DNA of 64,000 nt from Massospora cicadina (lineage: Eukaryota; Entomophthoromycota; Entomophthoromycetes; Entomophthorales; Entomophthoraceae), in the NCBI GenBank assembly GCA_022478985.1, contig JAKSZP010013617.1, positions 1 through 64,000 of the forward strand, given 5' to 3'. A model generated the notes under the pieces. It was not told the DNA's origin, did no database searches, and saw only the letters and a program-made list of their open reading frames with translations. A program made the translations under genes and the position numbers. Below, piece after piece: positions 10,865-23,571 of this stretch (its first letter is position 1; the number at the start of each line of letters is the position of its first letter).

Positions 10865-12102
10865 TAGGTGGGGTCTCCTTACTACTAGCCCTGAACCGCT
10901 GCACTCCATGGAGTACCCTTCACTTTTGCACTCAAAAGTAGAGGAAGTTAGTAAGTCTAACCCATTTGATTTAGAGCATTCACTTTACTTTAACCATGGA
11001 ACCTCTGTTGCCATCTTAGAATCTATGCCTCCCATCCAACATGTTGTCCCAGTTAGTCCAGTTATACAACTCTTCCTTATTACTCCATAGTCAACTTTTC
11101 TTGGCGGACCCTATCCAGAGATGGGTTGATATCCATAAAAAGATGATTGAAGAGGAACTTTTTGGCTATCCCCTCCAAAATCTTGGCCATCCTTAAAAAT
11201 TTAGTTTCTTGCGACAAGGATCTCCCTTCTGCTGAACATAGAGCATTAAGCTACCATACTCTATCCAGATCCTATGGGCAAAGCTGACAATGTGGATTCA
11301 TACGCTGTTGAATCCTCAGAAAAACTCTCATCTACACCCCACCTTCTAGGCTTGGAGCCATCCTGTCCTCCCTTGGCTCAATAGAAATCAAATCCTCCTC
11401 TGCTTACTTCTTGTTCATGGCTACCTTCACCTCTGCAGGGAAGGATTTCCAAGCGCTCACTTTAGTAACAATGGTGCTACTGAAAACTGCATCTGTCAAG
11501 AGCTGGCGGAGGCCCTGGACCTTCCCTTAGGTGTCAGTCAGTTTGTGAAAGGTGGGGCGTCTCAAACTACTTCAAGCTAACATGTTTATCACCTGTTCCT
11601 TTTGTTTTAGGCGATGGGTACTTTGTGGAGAGCTTCTAATCAATTAAAAACCTCCTGTACCCTGTTATTATGGGTGTTGGCTGGTGGCGACGGTTTGAAA
11701 TCTTCATCAACTTTGTGGACTCTACCATGCATGCAAAGTTTCCTGGAGGAGTTATGGGTATCATCCCTTGTCTGGATGAAAGTGCAATGGTGATCCAGAA
11801 AAATGAGAACTATTTCCAAAGGTAGGACTAGTCTTTATTAAACCTATTGATGCCCTTACCCCAACACTTATCCTGACAGAATGCATACGTGGATATGAAA
11901 CATTTTTAATTCCTATAAGACCCGCCCGCTCCCTGAGCACCCCAAGTTTATCTTTGATTTCAATTTGACAGTTGACCTCGTCAAGTTATCCCCTCCCATT
12001 TATCTCTTGTCCTTAAGGGAAGAGGCCGCCTTAGAAATTTGGTTAAAGATAAGCTCTCCAAGGGTCAATTATTTCAGAAATCTTTGCCAGTGTGCTCCCC
12101 CT

Positions 12103-13090
12103 CCTGTTTGTAGATAAGCCTGATAGCTCCCTCCATCCCTGAGTTGATTATGGCAATCTGAACAACGTGACAGTACCTGGCCCCCATCCTCTCCCCCTAG
12201 AGCATAAGATTGCCCGCTATGTGGAGAAGGCTAGGTTGTTCAGTAGGCTGGATTGCCTTAACGTCTTCAACTAGATCCATACTAAAGAAGATCAGGGGTG
12301 GTTGACCAACTTTCATACTTGGAAAGGCATCTAACAGTTCATGGTCATGCCAAAGTGGTTTGAAGAACGCTCAAGCCTGCTTTCAAAGGTTCATTGATTT
12401 TGTCTTGAAACCTGATGAGAACCTTCGTGATAGCATATATAAACGAATTATTGGTCTTCTCCCCAGATGCAGAATCTCACAACTGCCACCATGTATCAGT
12501 CATGGAGCGACTTTCATAGGCAAACCTTACTATTAAAGCTAGCAAGTGCAAGTCTTCCAGGCCATGGGTGAGTTCTTTGAAAACATTATCTTCTCCCACG
12601 GACACATGAGATCCCTAGATATAAAAGCAGCCATCCATGTTTGGGCTACTCTCTCATCTTTCACAGAGTTATTCAGCTTTCTTAAAACGTGTATTTTCTC
12701 AATAAGTATACCCCCAGATCTCAGAAGTTGTTGCCAATCTCTACAACGCATCTGAAAGAAGATTTTTAGTTGAACCATAGTTGCAACGCGCGTTCCACGC
12801 TGTTAAGTTCATACTTTTGTCCATCCCGGTGCTAGCACATGCAACCCTAGAAACCCTTTATTGTCACCACTGATGCTTTCAACTTTGCAGTGGGAGTGGC
12901 TCTGTTGCAGGAAGGGGAGGATGTAGTGGAACGTCCTGTTGCTTATTTTTCATAAAAATGACCCTGGCGCAGCTCAACTATGCTATTTATGATAAGGAAC
13001 TCTAGCTGTTGTTGAGGTGGTACAGAACTGGTTTCATTATTTGCATGAAAATAAGTGGACCTTTACTGTATGTACTGACCATAAGGCATT
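12103..13090 (+). pseudogene. Gypsy B reverse transcriptase-RNase H remnant
   Basis: Recognisable RT blocks are DYGNLNNVTVP, YVEKARLFSRLD and WLTNFHTWKGI. They are followed by RNase H blocks FIVTTDAFNFAVGVALLQ and LNYAIYDKEL. The sequence closely parallels element D. Many stops and indels destroy the catalytic core around the YxDD region. Degraded remnant. Confidence 0.7.
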
Positions 13091-13379
13091 GATGTAACAC
13101 CATGCCCCCCAGATGATGTCCCCTATAAAGTCCTGATAATTGAAAGTCCTGTCAGTGTTCAATTTCCAAATGATTTCATTTAAGGGTATCTAAAACCTGT
13201 TACCATATGCCTTACTCTGAAACCCTGCTTTTGCCCTTGACTTGGAACAAGTTGACGCCCACAATCATCAAGTACTGATTAAGCTGGTGCAGGTGAAGAA
13301 CAAACCACTGTCCATTTCCCTGCTCTGCTTATAATGGAACCTTTGGAAGAAGATACTGATACCCCTGCCAGCGTTAGGT

Positions 13380-14158
13380 TGCCCCAACCCTTGTCAGCTG
13401 ACTATGCCAAGATTAAGCAGGCCTGCCAGAGTAATGGCGAGTACCTGGATAAAGTTTGCTAGTTTCTAGATTGGGTCTTCCTCCATAAAGGCAAGTGGTG
13501 GGTACCACCTGGACCCCTGAGAAAGGATGTGGTTTGCAAAGCTCATGACCCTCCAACCTCTGGCCACCCTGGCAATGACAAGAAGCTTGAGTTAAACCGC
13601 CGCTCCTACAGTTGAAAATGCATCGCCACCAATGTGGCCAAATTCACAAAGTCCTTTCTGACGTGTACCTGGTTGTCACCTATTCGCCTGATGAGCGCTG
13701 GGCTGTTTGTCCCCTTTTAAGCTGCAGAGGGCCCTTGGACTTTAATGCCCATTGCTCTTATTGTGGAACTCCCCTTGTCTAAGGGTTATGATGCAGTAAT
13801 GGTGAAGTGGACAGCTTCACGAAGATGGCCTATTTCATCCCTTGCAATACCACAATTACCTTTGTCCAAACAGCCCATTTCTTTGTGGACCACATCTTTT
13901 TCCTACACGGCCTCTTCAAGGACATTATCAGTGATTGCGGCCCACAATTACTGCTTAGTTCTAGGAAGCCTTGCTGTTCATCTTAGGCATCCACCCATGC
14001 CGCTCCACAGCCTTTCACCCTCAGTCATATGGGCAGACAGAGAGGGTGAACCAAGGTTTGGAGCAATTCTTGTGTAGTCATTCTGACGATGAACAGAATA
14101 ATTATGCCTCTCACCTTCCGCTGGTGCAATTGCCTATAATAACTTTACTTATGCCTCA
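13380..14158 (+). pseudogene. Gypsy B integrase remnant
   Basis: A zinc-binding region (SGHPGN context near 13560) and the core are visible. The core has DIISDCGPQL (Asp retained, about 13920-13950) and STAFHPQSYGQTERVNQGL (Glu retained, about 14005-14060). Frame changes separate the blocks. The reading stops where element C inserted at 14159, and the C-terminus resumes at 24926. Confidence 0.7.
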
Positions 14159-15487
14159 CGTAAAAACGTGAAAGCTTTGGCTACTCAACTTCATCCTCTG
14201 GATTGAGTACCAAGGTTAAACTTTATTGCCACCTTTTCCTATATCACAGCTCGCTTTAGCTCACTATGCTTCTTGCACAGATCCTTATATGCGCAATCAA
14301 TATTTGTTAAGTAATATAATATATATGTGGCCGTTTGATATTAGTATGAAGATGTTTATTCAGTTGAGCGTTTCACAACCAAATTTCTCCTGCTCAGGGT
14401 CTCATTGGAGTAGAGACAATAATCTATCTTCAGATTACTGGTGAAGATACTGAATAAACTATCCAGATAACAAGGAAATTTCTCTCCCTTTAACTTCTCT
14501 TCTGAAGTTGTCAACTTCTGGATAACAACAGAACTTAACCTACTCACAGTAGGTTTAGAGGTTCTAAGGGAATTTCTACTCTTAAGACTGGAATCCTAAT
14601 TCTGGCATAGAGGTCCTCTTCTTGAACTTATCCAGAAATTACAGTTCAGTAGCCTTCTTTGTGAAACTTCTATCCCTTCCTTCTAGTAGAACTTAACTAG
14701 TATCAGGTTCAGAGGTTACTCTATCTCTTGACGCAGGAGCCGCGGAGACTGCCAGATAATTAAATAAAGAAAAATAATATCTTAAAGTAAATATCTTCTA
14801 AAAAACTTTTATGTCTTTTTGTTTTAATGTTCTGCTTTATAAAAGTATTTGAAAAGGGAATATTTAGGGAAATCAGCGCTTAACTCTTCTACTAGTGTCC
14901 CAATTGGAAATGGCAGCCATTGTCAATGGCCTACTTTTCAGGACTGTGCTAAACAACGATTTTCCTCATCAGTTTAATCAGGTTCTCTCCACTACTCAAA
15001 TTGCAACCCTCTTGGGTTGAATAAAGAACGTTTCACGATGCTTTCACTCAACCCCAGCAATTTATCTTTATAAGGTTAACAACCAGTTTAGGTAATGAGA
15101 CTCATAGCCTTAAACAGCATGTCATGATACCCAAAAGTTTAAATCTCCGGTTGCTTACTAAGGCGTCATCAATTGCTTAGCCTCTCATAAACTCCTTTAG
15201 CCAATTTGTGACAAAACCTGATTGACTACTACACGTGATTAAATTATTAATAAGAAAATAGTCAACTTAATTGCATATTTATTGTTGAGGACAATCCCTG
15301 ACAAAACATTATTGATCTGGTGGTTCAAAACCCGGCTGATTAATATTTATTTAGGATAATTTGCCTAAAATAGTCATCATATAGAACAAAAAATCCCATA
15401 TCTAATACCCATCCTTAATCCTAGAGGATAAGCAGATTTACAATCTTGATCAGGCAGGATAATAAGATCATATCCAAAATCTCAACA
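14159..15487 (-). repeat. Left (3') LTR of element C
   Basis: Pairs with 23572-24920. Aligned starts are CGTAAAAACGTGAAAGCTTT and TGTGAAAACTTGGGAGCTTT. Both end in CAACA. Confidence 0.8.
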
Positions 15488-16915
15488 TATCCCAACACTT
15501 GACAAGATTAACCAACAGAAGATAAAAACTTTGAGGATGGCGCCACCTCAGTCATGGTCATGTTCTGGCCATAATAATTCTACAAACTCAGTGGTTCTCA
15601 GTATTATCTTAACTTTAACACTCCATGCCTTGTTCATCTTTGTGGCTCCTCTTTCTTGGTTTCTACCCGCTTCCGCCTCCTCAGAGCACAGTTCCTCATG
15701 GCTTCCTGCCACACCAGACTAGTTTAGTTATTGTTGCCAACGCTGCACTCTGGCAACCTGTACAAACCCCAGTATGGGTTCCCAATAACTCCTCACCATT
15801 TATCTGTTTAAACCACAGGACGGGTTCCAACAACTATTTCATCATTTAAAAGATTCCTTGGCAGCTCCCCTAATTCTTTGGTCCCTCAATTCCCCCAGCT
15901 GGGATCTTCATTTTTGGTCAGAGCAGATCTCTTTTAAACTTAATTCCTTGGGACTACTCACAGCAGAACCAGTTTCACCCATCCTGATCATTTCAATACT
16001 TTTTTTTTATATAAGCGCCTCAGAACTTCTTCCAAGAAGACCCAATTGCAACCCAAGTTAGTCCTGCCACTTACAATGGCTTTTTCCGTCATAACTCATA
16101 TTCCATCCTCATCACTTGGTAGGTGGGACCACTTAAGATGCTTTTTGATTGAGAAAATAAAGATCAATATTTACATATTTTTTCATTTTTTTATCTTTTA
16201 AAATTAGCTTTGTATTTTTTCTTAACAATGGGACTTACCCTATAAGTAGGCTCAGATGTCCTTCAAACACCTAATCTGGTTAGAAGGTTTGTTTTTTGAA
16301 CTTAGCAAGTTACCATAATTCAGAGGTCTATTTTATGACTTAAACAATATTTTGGTTCAGTGGTCCCCTTCTAGGACTTGACCAATTCTTATGTTTCAGC
16401 GGTCCCCTATTGGACTTGACCAACACACCAGAACTTAACCACTATCATGGTTTGGCAGCCCTTGGGAACTTTGCAATTATTTTTCCAAGGTCCAAAACTC
16501 TTTAGTCTGGACCTGCTTCATTATAAATCCATCAGTAATGATTCTCAGCATATAGGCAACACTTGCTGACTTGGCAAATTCTCAAATGGTCCCATTCATT
16601 GGGCCTTCATTCCTGAATTGTCATTGCTTTTGACAAGTCCTAATTTTAATTAATTTTTTGAGCAATAGCACTTGCTTCCTCATATCTCATAAAATGTGAA
16701 CTCATTGCTAATTGCAAGTTCCGTTTGATTGTATAAATTTGTTTTTTATCTTTAGATTATTTTTTAGCATTCATCATCATCCTTAACGTTTTAATTAATC
16801 CCAACAACAGATCTGAAAACTATCCTCAAATTACACAGATTGATATATTAACGTTAACTTTCTCCAATTTTGACTTAAATTGGTTGTCTTCATACTCAGC
16901 ATTTCTTGCCACATT
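15488..16915 (-). other. Internal region of element C, left part
   Basis: No recognisable pol domain. It contains degenerate copies (about 15930-16075) of a repeat whose other copies lie at 22920-23060 on the far side of element D. Short open frames of 60-75 codons on the plus strand lack motifs and run against the element's inferred orientation. Confidence 0.5.
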
Positions 16916-16920
16916 CATTA

Positions 16921-17763
16921 TGTCATGTGCACATGACATAATAGTGAGGACCAACCCCAAAGACAAGGCTGGGCGCCAGGAGGCCCAGAGGGTGAAGCTG
17001 CAGGCCCTTCCTGACCTGAGGCACACCCTGTACCAACACTGAGTTTTGGCAAAATATGCCCAGGTTGGGACTAGTGGTGAGCTAAACGCCCAGCCCTTGA
17101 CGTTGAGCCAGGCGTTAGAATGAACAATATATCAAATGAACTCAGACAGTTTGATTCAGTTTGTCAAGGAGTGGGGTTTCAAAACCCGTTACATTTTCAA
17201 ATATATGTGCTCATGTCAAATCCAACTTCAATCAATCATTCGAGTGAAGTCAGTTTTGGCCTATTCAACCAACTTGGATGGCAGTGTCTCCCTATTGGTG
17301 AGTCAGTGCTTGGGCCCATTGTGGCATAACCCCAATTTCCTCATCTGAGATTAGATACATTTACCCCTGACCAACATTCCTTGTTGGTCAACTTCCCAGA
17401 TAAATCTTGTCCCCATTTTTACCATTATATTATGTTATTCTGAACAATTCTGTGTGTGGACCCCTCAAGGGGGTCTCGCGCTCCATCAAAATTACCATGT
17501 TGAACATAATATGATTATCATCTTGTGCACCGTTGGTTCATCCAGGTCCCCTTCAACCTGGGTCATTTGCCACTTCTCTCAATGTGCACCGCATCATTTT
17601 CATCTGGTTGTTCATAGCATTTCTTTGCTTATATTATTATTGCTCCAGCACCCTCTTATGGGCAATAATTAATTTTATTCTAATGGCTAGTTCCCTGGCG
17701 TTGAGCTTGTGCACTAAGCACCACCACGCTGGGAACAGGAGAGTTATAGACACTCTCCTAACA
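16921..17763 (+). repeat. 5' LTR of element D
   Basis: It starts with the perfect 18-bp palindrome TGTCATGTGCACATGACA (16921-16938) and ends CTAACA. The 3' copy at 22009 has the palindrome with one change. Confidence 0.85.
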
Positions 17764-17922
17764 TTAGTCGACCAACTTCTTTTTTTATGTGCTTGAACTT
17801 TTTCTGTGTGGACCTTTCCTGAAGTGGAAACAGTGGGCGCCAGCTGTGAGCTTCAGCTGTCATTAGCCACACAACTGTTTCCTCTTTTGCCCGAAGGTTG
17901 GAGCAACTTGGCGTTATTATGA

Positions 17923-18348
17923 TTGCCTCTAACTGGAAAGTATCCACCCTTTGTGTTTGTACCTGATAGATTTGGATGCTTTCGATGTCAAAAAGTTGTG
18001 ATTCCCCAACTTTCTACCAAATTAATTAAATTCCATTCTGAGAAACAAGTTTCCCTTCACTGGCATGTTCAGATGATGCCAGCGGAATTTGCGCAGATGG
18101 GCCTGGGGGAGTTGGTCTTGGATAACATCAGTCATTCCATTGCAGATCAAAGGATAGGGTTCTTCATGTCAGAAAATGCATTTTATAACGAAAACCTGGT
18201 CTCTACCTCTGAACCGTTTATTAGTTCATATGGCCTGGATGAGGACCCTATTCTGGTATATCAGATTACCCCTAAGAACCCACGGTTGACCTCTACCATG
18301 ATTTGGCGCACTCAGGAAGTGGAAAAGGAACTCTGTTTAAAAATGTGA
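17923..18348 (+). CDS. Element D gag-position reading frame (degraded)
   Basis: A 141-codon open frame occupies the gag position between the 5' LTR and protease. It has no standard CCHC knuckle; FGCFRCQK is the only Cys pair. The internal space before protease is only about 690 bases, short for gag, so part of gag may be deleted. The identification rests on position. Confidence 0.4.
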   Translation: MPLTGKYPPFVFVPDRFGCFRCQKVVIPQLSTKLIKFHSEKQVSLHWHVQMMPAEFAQMGLGELVLDNISHSIADQRIGFFMSENAFYNENLVSTSEPFISSYGLDEDPILVYQITPKNPRLTSTMIWRTQEVEKELCLKM

Positions 18349-18453
18349 TCAAGTATATACACCTGCAGAAGGCATGGTGGGGTATGTGGCCTCAGTATTA
18401 AGAGTGGCCAACTATCCCTCCCCTTTTTTAATTCCAAAACAGATTCTGTTGAC

Positions 18454-19124
18454 ATGCTTGAGCAAGAGGAAGAAATTTTTGGAGAAGTGTTGTTATTGTC
18501 TATCATAAATAAAGACCATTCCAGGTATTTTCTACTGACTGCCACCCTCTCCTCTCCTTTAGGGAGGCTCGCCACTACTATTTTGGTGGATACTGGCGCC
18601 TCTGGAAACTTTATGGACCAGTACTTAGCTGACTACCTTGGATTGAGTTACTTGCCAGGTGATGTGGTTAAGGGAGGAACGTCCCAAGGTATTCCCACTC
18701 TGAAGATCAAAGGACAGTGGACTATCAGGTTAGTAAGTACCACTTGTTTGATCACTTCAGTGCAATTAAAAACCTCCTGTTCCCTATCATTTTGGGTGTG
18801 GAGTGGTGGCGAAAGTTTGACGCTAGAACTAACCTGAAGGAGAATACCCTGTCCCTCACCATGAAGAATGGTCGCACATTCATTGTGCCTTTGTCAGAAG
18901 AGAGCGCCCAGGGCAAATTGCCCCATTGGCCCCACCGTATCCCTTGTGTCCTTGCCTCAATGCAGAAGTCCTCAGTGGAAATTCCTATACCTTCTTTCTT
19001 GGAGGGTTTGGAATCCTCTTTTGATGCAGCATCTGCCAACGCACTCCCTGAGCACTCAAGTTTGATTGTGACTTCAAGTTCACGGTGGATCTGGTGCATA
19101 TCTCTTCCCCTATTTGCCCAATGA
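18454..19124 (+). pseudogene. Element D aspartic protease
   Basis: ILVDTGAS near 18580-18605 is the retroviral-type aspartic protease active site, with Asp-Thr-Gly retained. DQYLADYLGLSYLPGD follows. Two overlapping frames (to 18837 and from 18717) show one frameshift before the protease-RT linker. The enzyme would process the polyprotein. Confidence 0.7.
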
Positions 19125-20330
19125 CTGTCCGGGAGGAAGAGGCGTTGGATGTGTGGGTGAAGGAACAGTTGGCCAAAGGTGCGATTTTTCAGCGTACCTC
19201 CCCTGTATGCCCCCCTACTCTTTGTGGAGAAGTCTGATGGTACTTTACACCCCTGCGTAGACTATGGTAACCTCAATAATATTACTGTACCAGACCTCCA
19301 TCCCATCCCTTTGGATTTCCAGATTGAACGCTATGTGGAGAAGGCGAAGGTCTTCTCCAAGATGGATCGCCTCAATGCGTTCAATCAGATCTGGATTAAA
19401 AAGGGACAAGAGTGGTTGACCACATTCCATACCAGAAAAGGGATCTTCCAGTTCTAATCATGCCCTTTGGGCTTAAGAATGCTCCTGTCATCTTTCATCG
19501 CCGCATTGATGCTGTGTTGGGGGACCTGTTAGGGGTATGCGCGGTCGCTTACATGGATGATATCCTGGTGTTTTCCCCTGATCAGGAGTCCCATGCAGTA
19601 CACCTTCGGCAAGTGGTGGAGCGGTTAAAGGCAGCCAGCCTTACGTTAAAAATTTCTAAGTGCAAGTTCTTCAAGTCCCAGGTCACCTTTCTGGGCAACA
19701 TTGTGTTTGACCGGGGACACATGATAACTCCAGACAAGGAGAAGGCGATTTGTGAGTGGCCTATCCCCACCTCAGTCAAGGAATTGAGGAGCTTTTGGGG
19801 ACGTGTACGTTCCTCAAGAAGTTCACTCCTAATCTGTCTGAGGTGGCGGCTCCCTTATACAAGGCTAGCGGTGCCAAGGTGCTTCAGTGGTCCCCCACTT
19901 TGGAGGATGCTTTCCAAGCAGTGAAGTGCACCCTGTTGTCCACGACTGTTCTACGCCATGTCAACCCTTCCAAGGAGTTCATTGTGTCAACTAATGCCTC
20001 CAACTTCGCCATAGCGGCCACCTTGTTACAAGTAGGTGAAGATGGGATTGGGCATCCGGTGGGATATCTTTTTAGGAAAATGTCTTTGCCAGAGTTGAAT
20101 TACGCCATTTATGATAAGGAGTTACTGGCAGTGGTGGAGGCGCTGACTTATTGGCGTCACCTCTTGCATGGCTCATACCAACCTTTCTGGGTACATACAG
20201 ACCACTGTGACTTGCTGTACTACCGCGCTCCTCATGTCTTAGCCCCACGTCAGACAGGTGGCATGAGACCCTTGCATAATTTGCATTCACATATGAGTTC
20301 ACCAAGGGCAAGGATAATGGATGGCGGATG
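19125..20330 (+). pseudogene. Element D reverse transcriptase-RNase H
   Basis: RT blocks in order: DYGNLNNITVPDLHPIP, FSKMDRLNAFNQI (with the first catalytic Asp), WLTTFHTRKGIFQF, MPFGLKNAPVIF and VAYMDDILVFS (the YMDD box). A frameshift lies at about 19455 between IFQF and MPFGL, and another at about 19790. RNase H shows FIVSTNASNFA, where the first catalytic Asp of TDAS is Asn. YDKELLAVVEAL and VHTDHCDL are retained. RT motifs are complete, but the frame is broken and RNase H is damaged. Confidence 0.85.
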
Positions 20331-21232
20331 TTTTGAGCCGCAACCCTGCTTTAGCACCTGATCCCAAGGAGGTAGAAGTTCACAACACCTATGTGATAAG
20401 TCCTCCAAGCAAACTTCTGCCTCAACGAACCTCTCCCCTGGACAACGGGCCAGCACTTGCACCTCTGGAAAACGCGGAGGAATATGATATGTTCAGGAAG
20501 GTAGTCCTTTCTCAGCCGCTGGTAGCGGAATATACTATGTTACTTGCTAAGTGCGACTTAAATCAAGAGGATCTCTCCAGGGGCTATCACATGAAGGATG
20601 AAGTGTGGTTTCAGGGGCGCCTATGGGTTCCTGCTGGACCACTTCGCCTGGAAATCATCCGGGACCATCATGATGGACTTACCATTGGTCATCCTGGTAA
20701 AGTGAAGACATTAGAGTTAATCCGGCGCACATACAATTGGAAGGGCTTGCCTGCTCAGGTGGGGCGGTACTGCAAGGAATGTTTAGTCTGCAACTAAATG
20801 AAGCCAAATCTTCAACCTTTAGCGGGGTTGTTGGTATCTGACCAGAAAGCTGAAGGGCCCTAGACTTCCCTATCGGTGGATTTTACTGTAGAACTACCTG
20901 TCTCAGATGGTTACAATGCCATCATGGTGGTAGTGGACCAGTTTACAAAGTTCGCCCACTTCATTCCTTGTAGAACTACAATAACCGCAGCTGAGATAGC
21001 CAGGCTTTTCGTCATGCATGTGTTTGCGCTCCATGGAGTTCCCCAAGAAATCATCAGCAACCAAGGCCCACAGTTTACCTCCGTGTTTTGGGAAGAGTTG
21101 TGTAAAACTCTTCAGATTCGTCCTTGCCATTCAACTGCCTATCATCCCCAATCAGATGGGCAGACTGAACGAGTGAACCAGTGCTTAGAACAGTTACTGC
21201 GGTGTTACACCGCTGCAGATCATTCAGATTAA
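20321..21232 (+). pseudogene. Element D integrase (zinc and catalytic domains)
   Basis: Two frames (20321-20797, 20876-21232) are separated by a stop and frame change. The HHCC zinc domain is visible: HHDGLTIGH, then CKECLVC. The core has VVVDQFTKFAHF with Asp 1, ISNQGPQF where Asp 2 has become Asn, and YHPQSDGQTERVNQ with the Glu. A DNE core would not be catalytic. Confidence 0.8.
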
Positions 21233-21985
21233 GCTTCTCACCTTCTCATGGCCCAGTTTAGCTACAACAATACATTGCACTCTTTGATCGGCTGTTCCCC
21301 ATTTTTCACCAGCCATGTCTTTAACCCCCCTTTAACTCGGAGCCCAGCTGTAGGTCAAAGGTTGAAGCAGTGGTGGACTTTGCCAAGACAATCAAGGAGG
21401 TCCACCAGGTGGTCTTCACAAGCTTGGAGGCGGCTATGCAGGTATATAAAGAGAACGCTGATGGGAAGCGCCAAGTGGGTCCCACATACAAGGAAGGGTA
21501 TCTCGTGATGCTTGATGCTCGTAACATCCCAATCAAGCAGCCATGTAAGAAGCTTGGACCAAAGAGGATTGGCCCCTACCGCGTTGTTAGAAAGGTGGGT
21601 CATGCCTCATACCAGCTAGATCTCCTCCCTCATTCCAGATCTTCTCTATGTTTCAGGAGAGCAAGTGAAGTTGTTTGAGGGCCCCCCACCAGAGACTCCT
21701 GAGGCCTATCTCGTGGATGGGGCGCCAGAGTGGGAGATGGAAGAAATAGTTGCATCTCGCCACATTAAATGAAGACTTGAGTACCTGGTATCCTGGAAGG
21801 GCTTTGACGTGGCAGAGAACAGTTGGGTTCCAGTGCACGACTGTGTGCATGCCCAAGATCTGATTGACGCCTTCCACCAGCGTTTTTCCCAGGCTTCTGG
21901 ATCCCAACCTAAACCAACCGTCGCCGCCATGAAGTTGGTCCCTGCCCACAAGAACTTTTCCCTGGCGCAAGCCCCTGGAGGGGGT
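21233..21985 (+). pseudogene. Element D integrase C-terminus and chromodomain
   Basis: The GPY/F module is clear at GPKRIGPYRVVRKVGHASYQ (about 21556-21615). A chromodomain follows at about 21697-21900: AYLVDGAPEWEMEEIVASR, then a stop, then YLVSWKGFDVAENSWVP. Chromodomains of this class direct integration to modified chromatin. A frameshift at about 21650 and the internal stop break it. Confidence 0.8.
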
Positions 21986-22008
21986 TGAGCCCCATCAGGA
22001 GAGGGTAA

Positions 22009-22851
22009 TGTCATGTGCACATGACTTAATAGTGGGGACCAACCCCAAAGATAAGGCTGGGCGTCAGGAGGCCCAGAGGGTGAAGCTGAAGGCCCTTCCT
22101 GACCTGAGGCACACCCTGGACCAACGCTGGGATTGTGCAAAATATGCCCAGGTTGGGACTAGTGGTGAGCCAAACGCCCATCCCTTGACGTCAAGCTAGG
22201 CATTAAAATGAACAATATACAAAATGAATGCAGATGGTTTGATTTGGTTTGTTGAGAAGTGGGGTTTCAAAAACCATTCCATTTTCAAAAAAAACGTGCT
22301 CAGGTTGAATCCAACTTCAATTGATCACTCAAATGAAGTCAGTTTTGGCCTATTCAACCAACTTGGACGGCAGTGTCGCCCTATTGGTGAGTTGGTGCTT
22401 GGGCCCAATGTAGCATAACCCCTATTCCCCCGTTCAAGCTTAAAGCCATTTTCCCCAACTAACATTCCTTGTTGGTTGACTTCCCAAACAAAAAATACCC
22501 CGTTTTTACCATTTTATTATGTTGTTCTGAACAATCCTGTGCGCGGACCCCTTTGAGGAGGTCTTGCGCTCCATCAAAATTACCATGTTGAACACAATAT
22601 GATTATCACCTCATGCACCATTGGTTTGTCCAGGTTCCCTCCACCCTGGGTCATTTACCACTTCTCTCAACGTGCACCGCATCATTTTTATCTGGTTGTT
22701 TATAGCATTTCTTTGCTTATACTATTATTGTTCCAGCGCGCTCTGCTGGGCGATGATTAATTTTATTCTGACGGCTAGTTCCCTGGCGTTGGGCTTGTGC
22801 ACCAAGCACCGCCACTCTGGGAACTGGAGAGATATAGACACTCTTCTAACA
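22009..22851 (+). repeat. 3' LTR of element D
   Basis: Pairs with 16921-17763 and has the same length. It is preceded by the purine-rich GGAGAGGGTAA. Confidence 0.85.
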
Positions 22852-22919
22852 CATTAATTGAATAATGTTGGGTGAGCGACTTTCTCCAAACTCAGTGGAT
22901 CAGTCGCCTGCCTTTTTGT

Positions 22920-23060
22920 CCTCATCTAATGCCTCATACCTTGGGACTGTTCCCAGAAGACCCAGTTGCAGCCTGAGCTGGTCCTGCCAGCAACCTTATT
23001 CATCTGAACACCTTAGGACTATTACTAGCGGACACAGTTGCAACTAAATCTGGTCCTGAT
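22920..23060 (-). repeat. 72-bp tandem repeat in element C (two units here, more beyond D)
   Basis: On the minus strand CAGGACCAG, a short spacer, then TTGCAACTG recurs at a 72-base interval. Further degenerate units occur at 15930-16075, on the other side of nested element D. So the array was continuous before D inserted. The 72-bp period is 24 codons, so it may have encoded a repeated gag segment. Confidence 0.5.
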
Positions 23061-23361
23061 TATGCCTATTAGCTCTAAGTAGATGTACAGTGGAATAGGC
23101 TCCCTTGCAATGCTAGATAGTTCTACATCTTTACTACAAGACCTTTTCCCAAATCTTGAGCATCTTTATCCTCCTCTTGAGAAATTATAAAATTCACATC
23201 CCTCTTCAGCTTCTTCACCAAATTTTGGTCAGTAAGATATCCAATTGTGGTAACTTTTAAATAGTGGGTTTTCAATTTATCATTTGCTTTGACAATTGGG
23301 TTTCTTACCCATCAAAGCTCGATTTTTTTGATTGATTACTTTTCCATTAATTTCTAAATCT

Positions 23362-23508
23362 TCATGTTTTTAATTTCGCCATAAATTGATCTTCTTCAGA
23401 TGGAATGGCATTTTCATTATTATCAGCTTGATCCACTGACTTCATCACATTATTCTTGCTGGTTTCTAATTCTGTCCAAAGCTTCCTTAGTTCGTTATGA
23501 TATGACAT
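23362..23508 (-). pseudogene. Element C gag start fragment
   Basis: A minus-strand frame of 48 codons begins MSYHNELRKLWTELETSKNN, about 65 bases inside the 5' LTR and just after the primer-binding-like site, as expected for gag. It ends at an early stop. The sequence beyond shows no domain. Confidence 0.4.
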
Positions 23509-23571
23509 TCTGTATAGCTTTTTTAATTAATTTTGGCCTGAAAACTTAACTGCTCCTGTAGTGGGCACCAA

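Larger units (their letters stand above)
8577..12060 (+). pseudogene. Gypsy B gag-protease remnant, interrupted by mariner
   Basis: Many stops and frame changes; gag has no clear motif. A protease remnant at about 11460-11580 reads LVNNGAT followed by QELAEALDL, aligning with LVDTGAS and DQYLADYLGL of element D. The catalytic Asp is replaced by Asn. The mariner at 9547-10864 interrupts the gag part. Not functional. Confidence 0.55.
16921..22851 (+). mobile_element. Ty3/gypsy chromodomain element D
   Basis: Two LTRs of exactly 843 bp (16921-17763 and 22009-22851), about 90% alike by eye where compared, are flanked by perfect CATTA duplications (16916-16920 and 22852-22856). The internal order is gag-like frame, protease, RT, RNase H, integrase, chromodomain. 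It inserted into element C. It is the best-preserved chromodomain element here but carries several frameshifts and catalytic substitutions. Confidence 0.9.

Noticed and set aside
14154..14166. AAAAA as target duplication with the C LTR starting at 14167
   Set aside because: Aligning the two LTR starts gives a start at 14159, and then CCTCA matches perfectly on both sides.
15531..16061. Plus-strand frames of 60-75 codons as cargo genes of element C
   Set aside because: They oppose C's orientation, lack motifs and overlap degenerate repeats.
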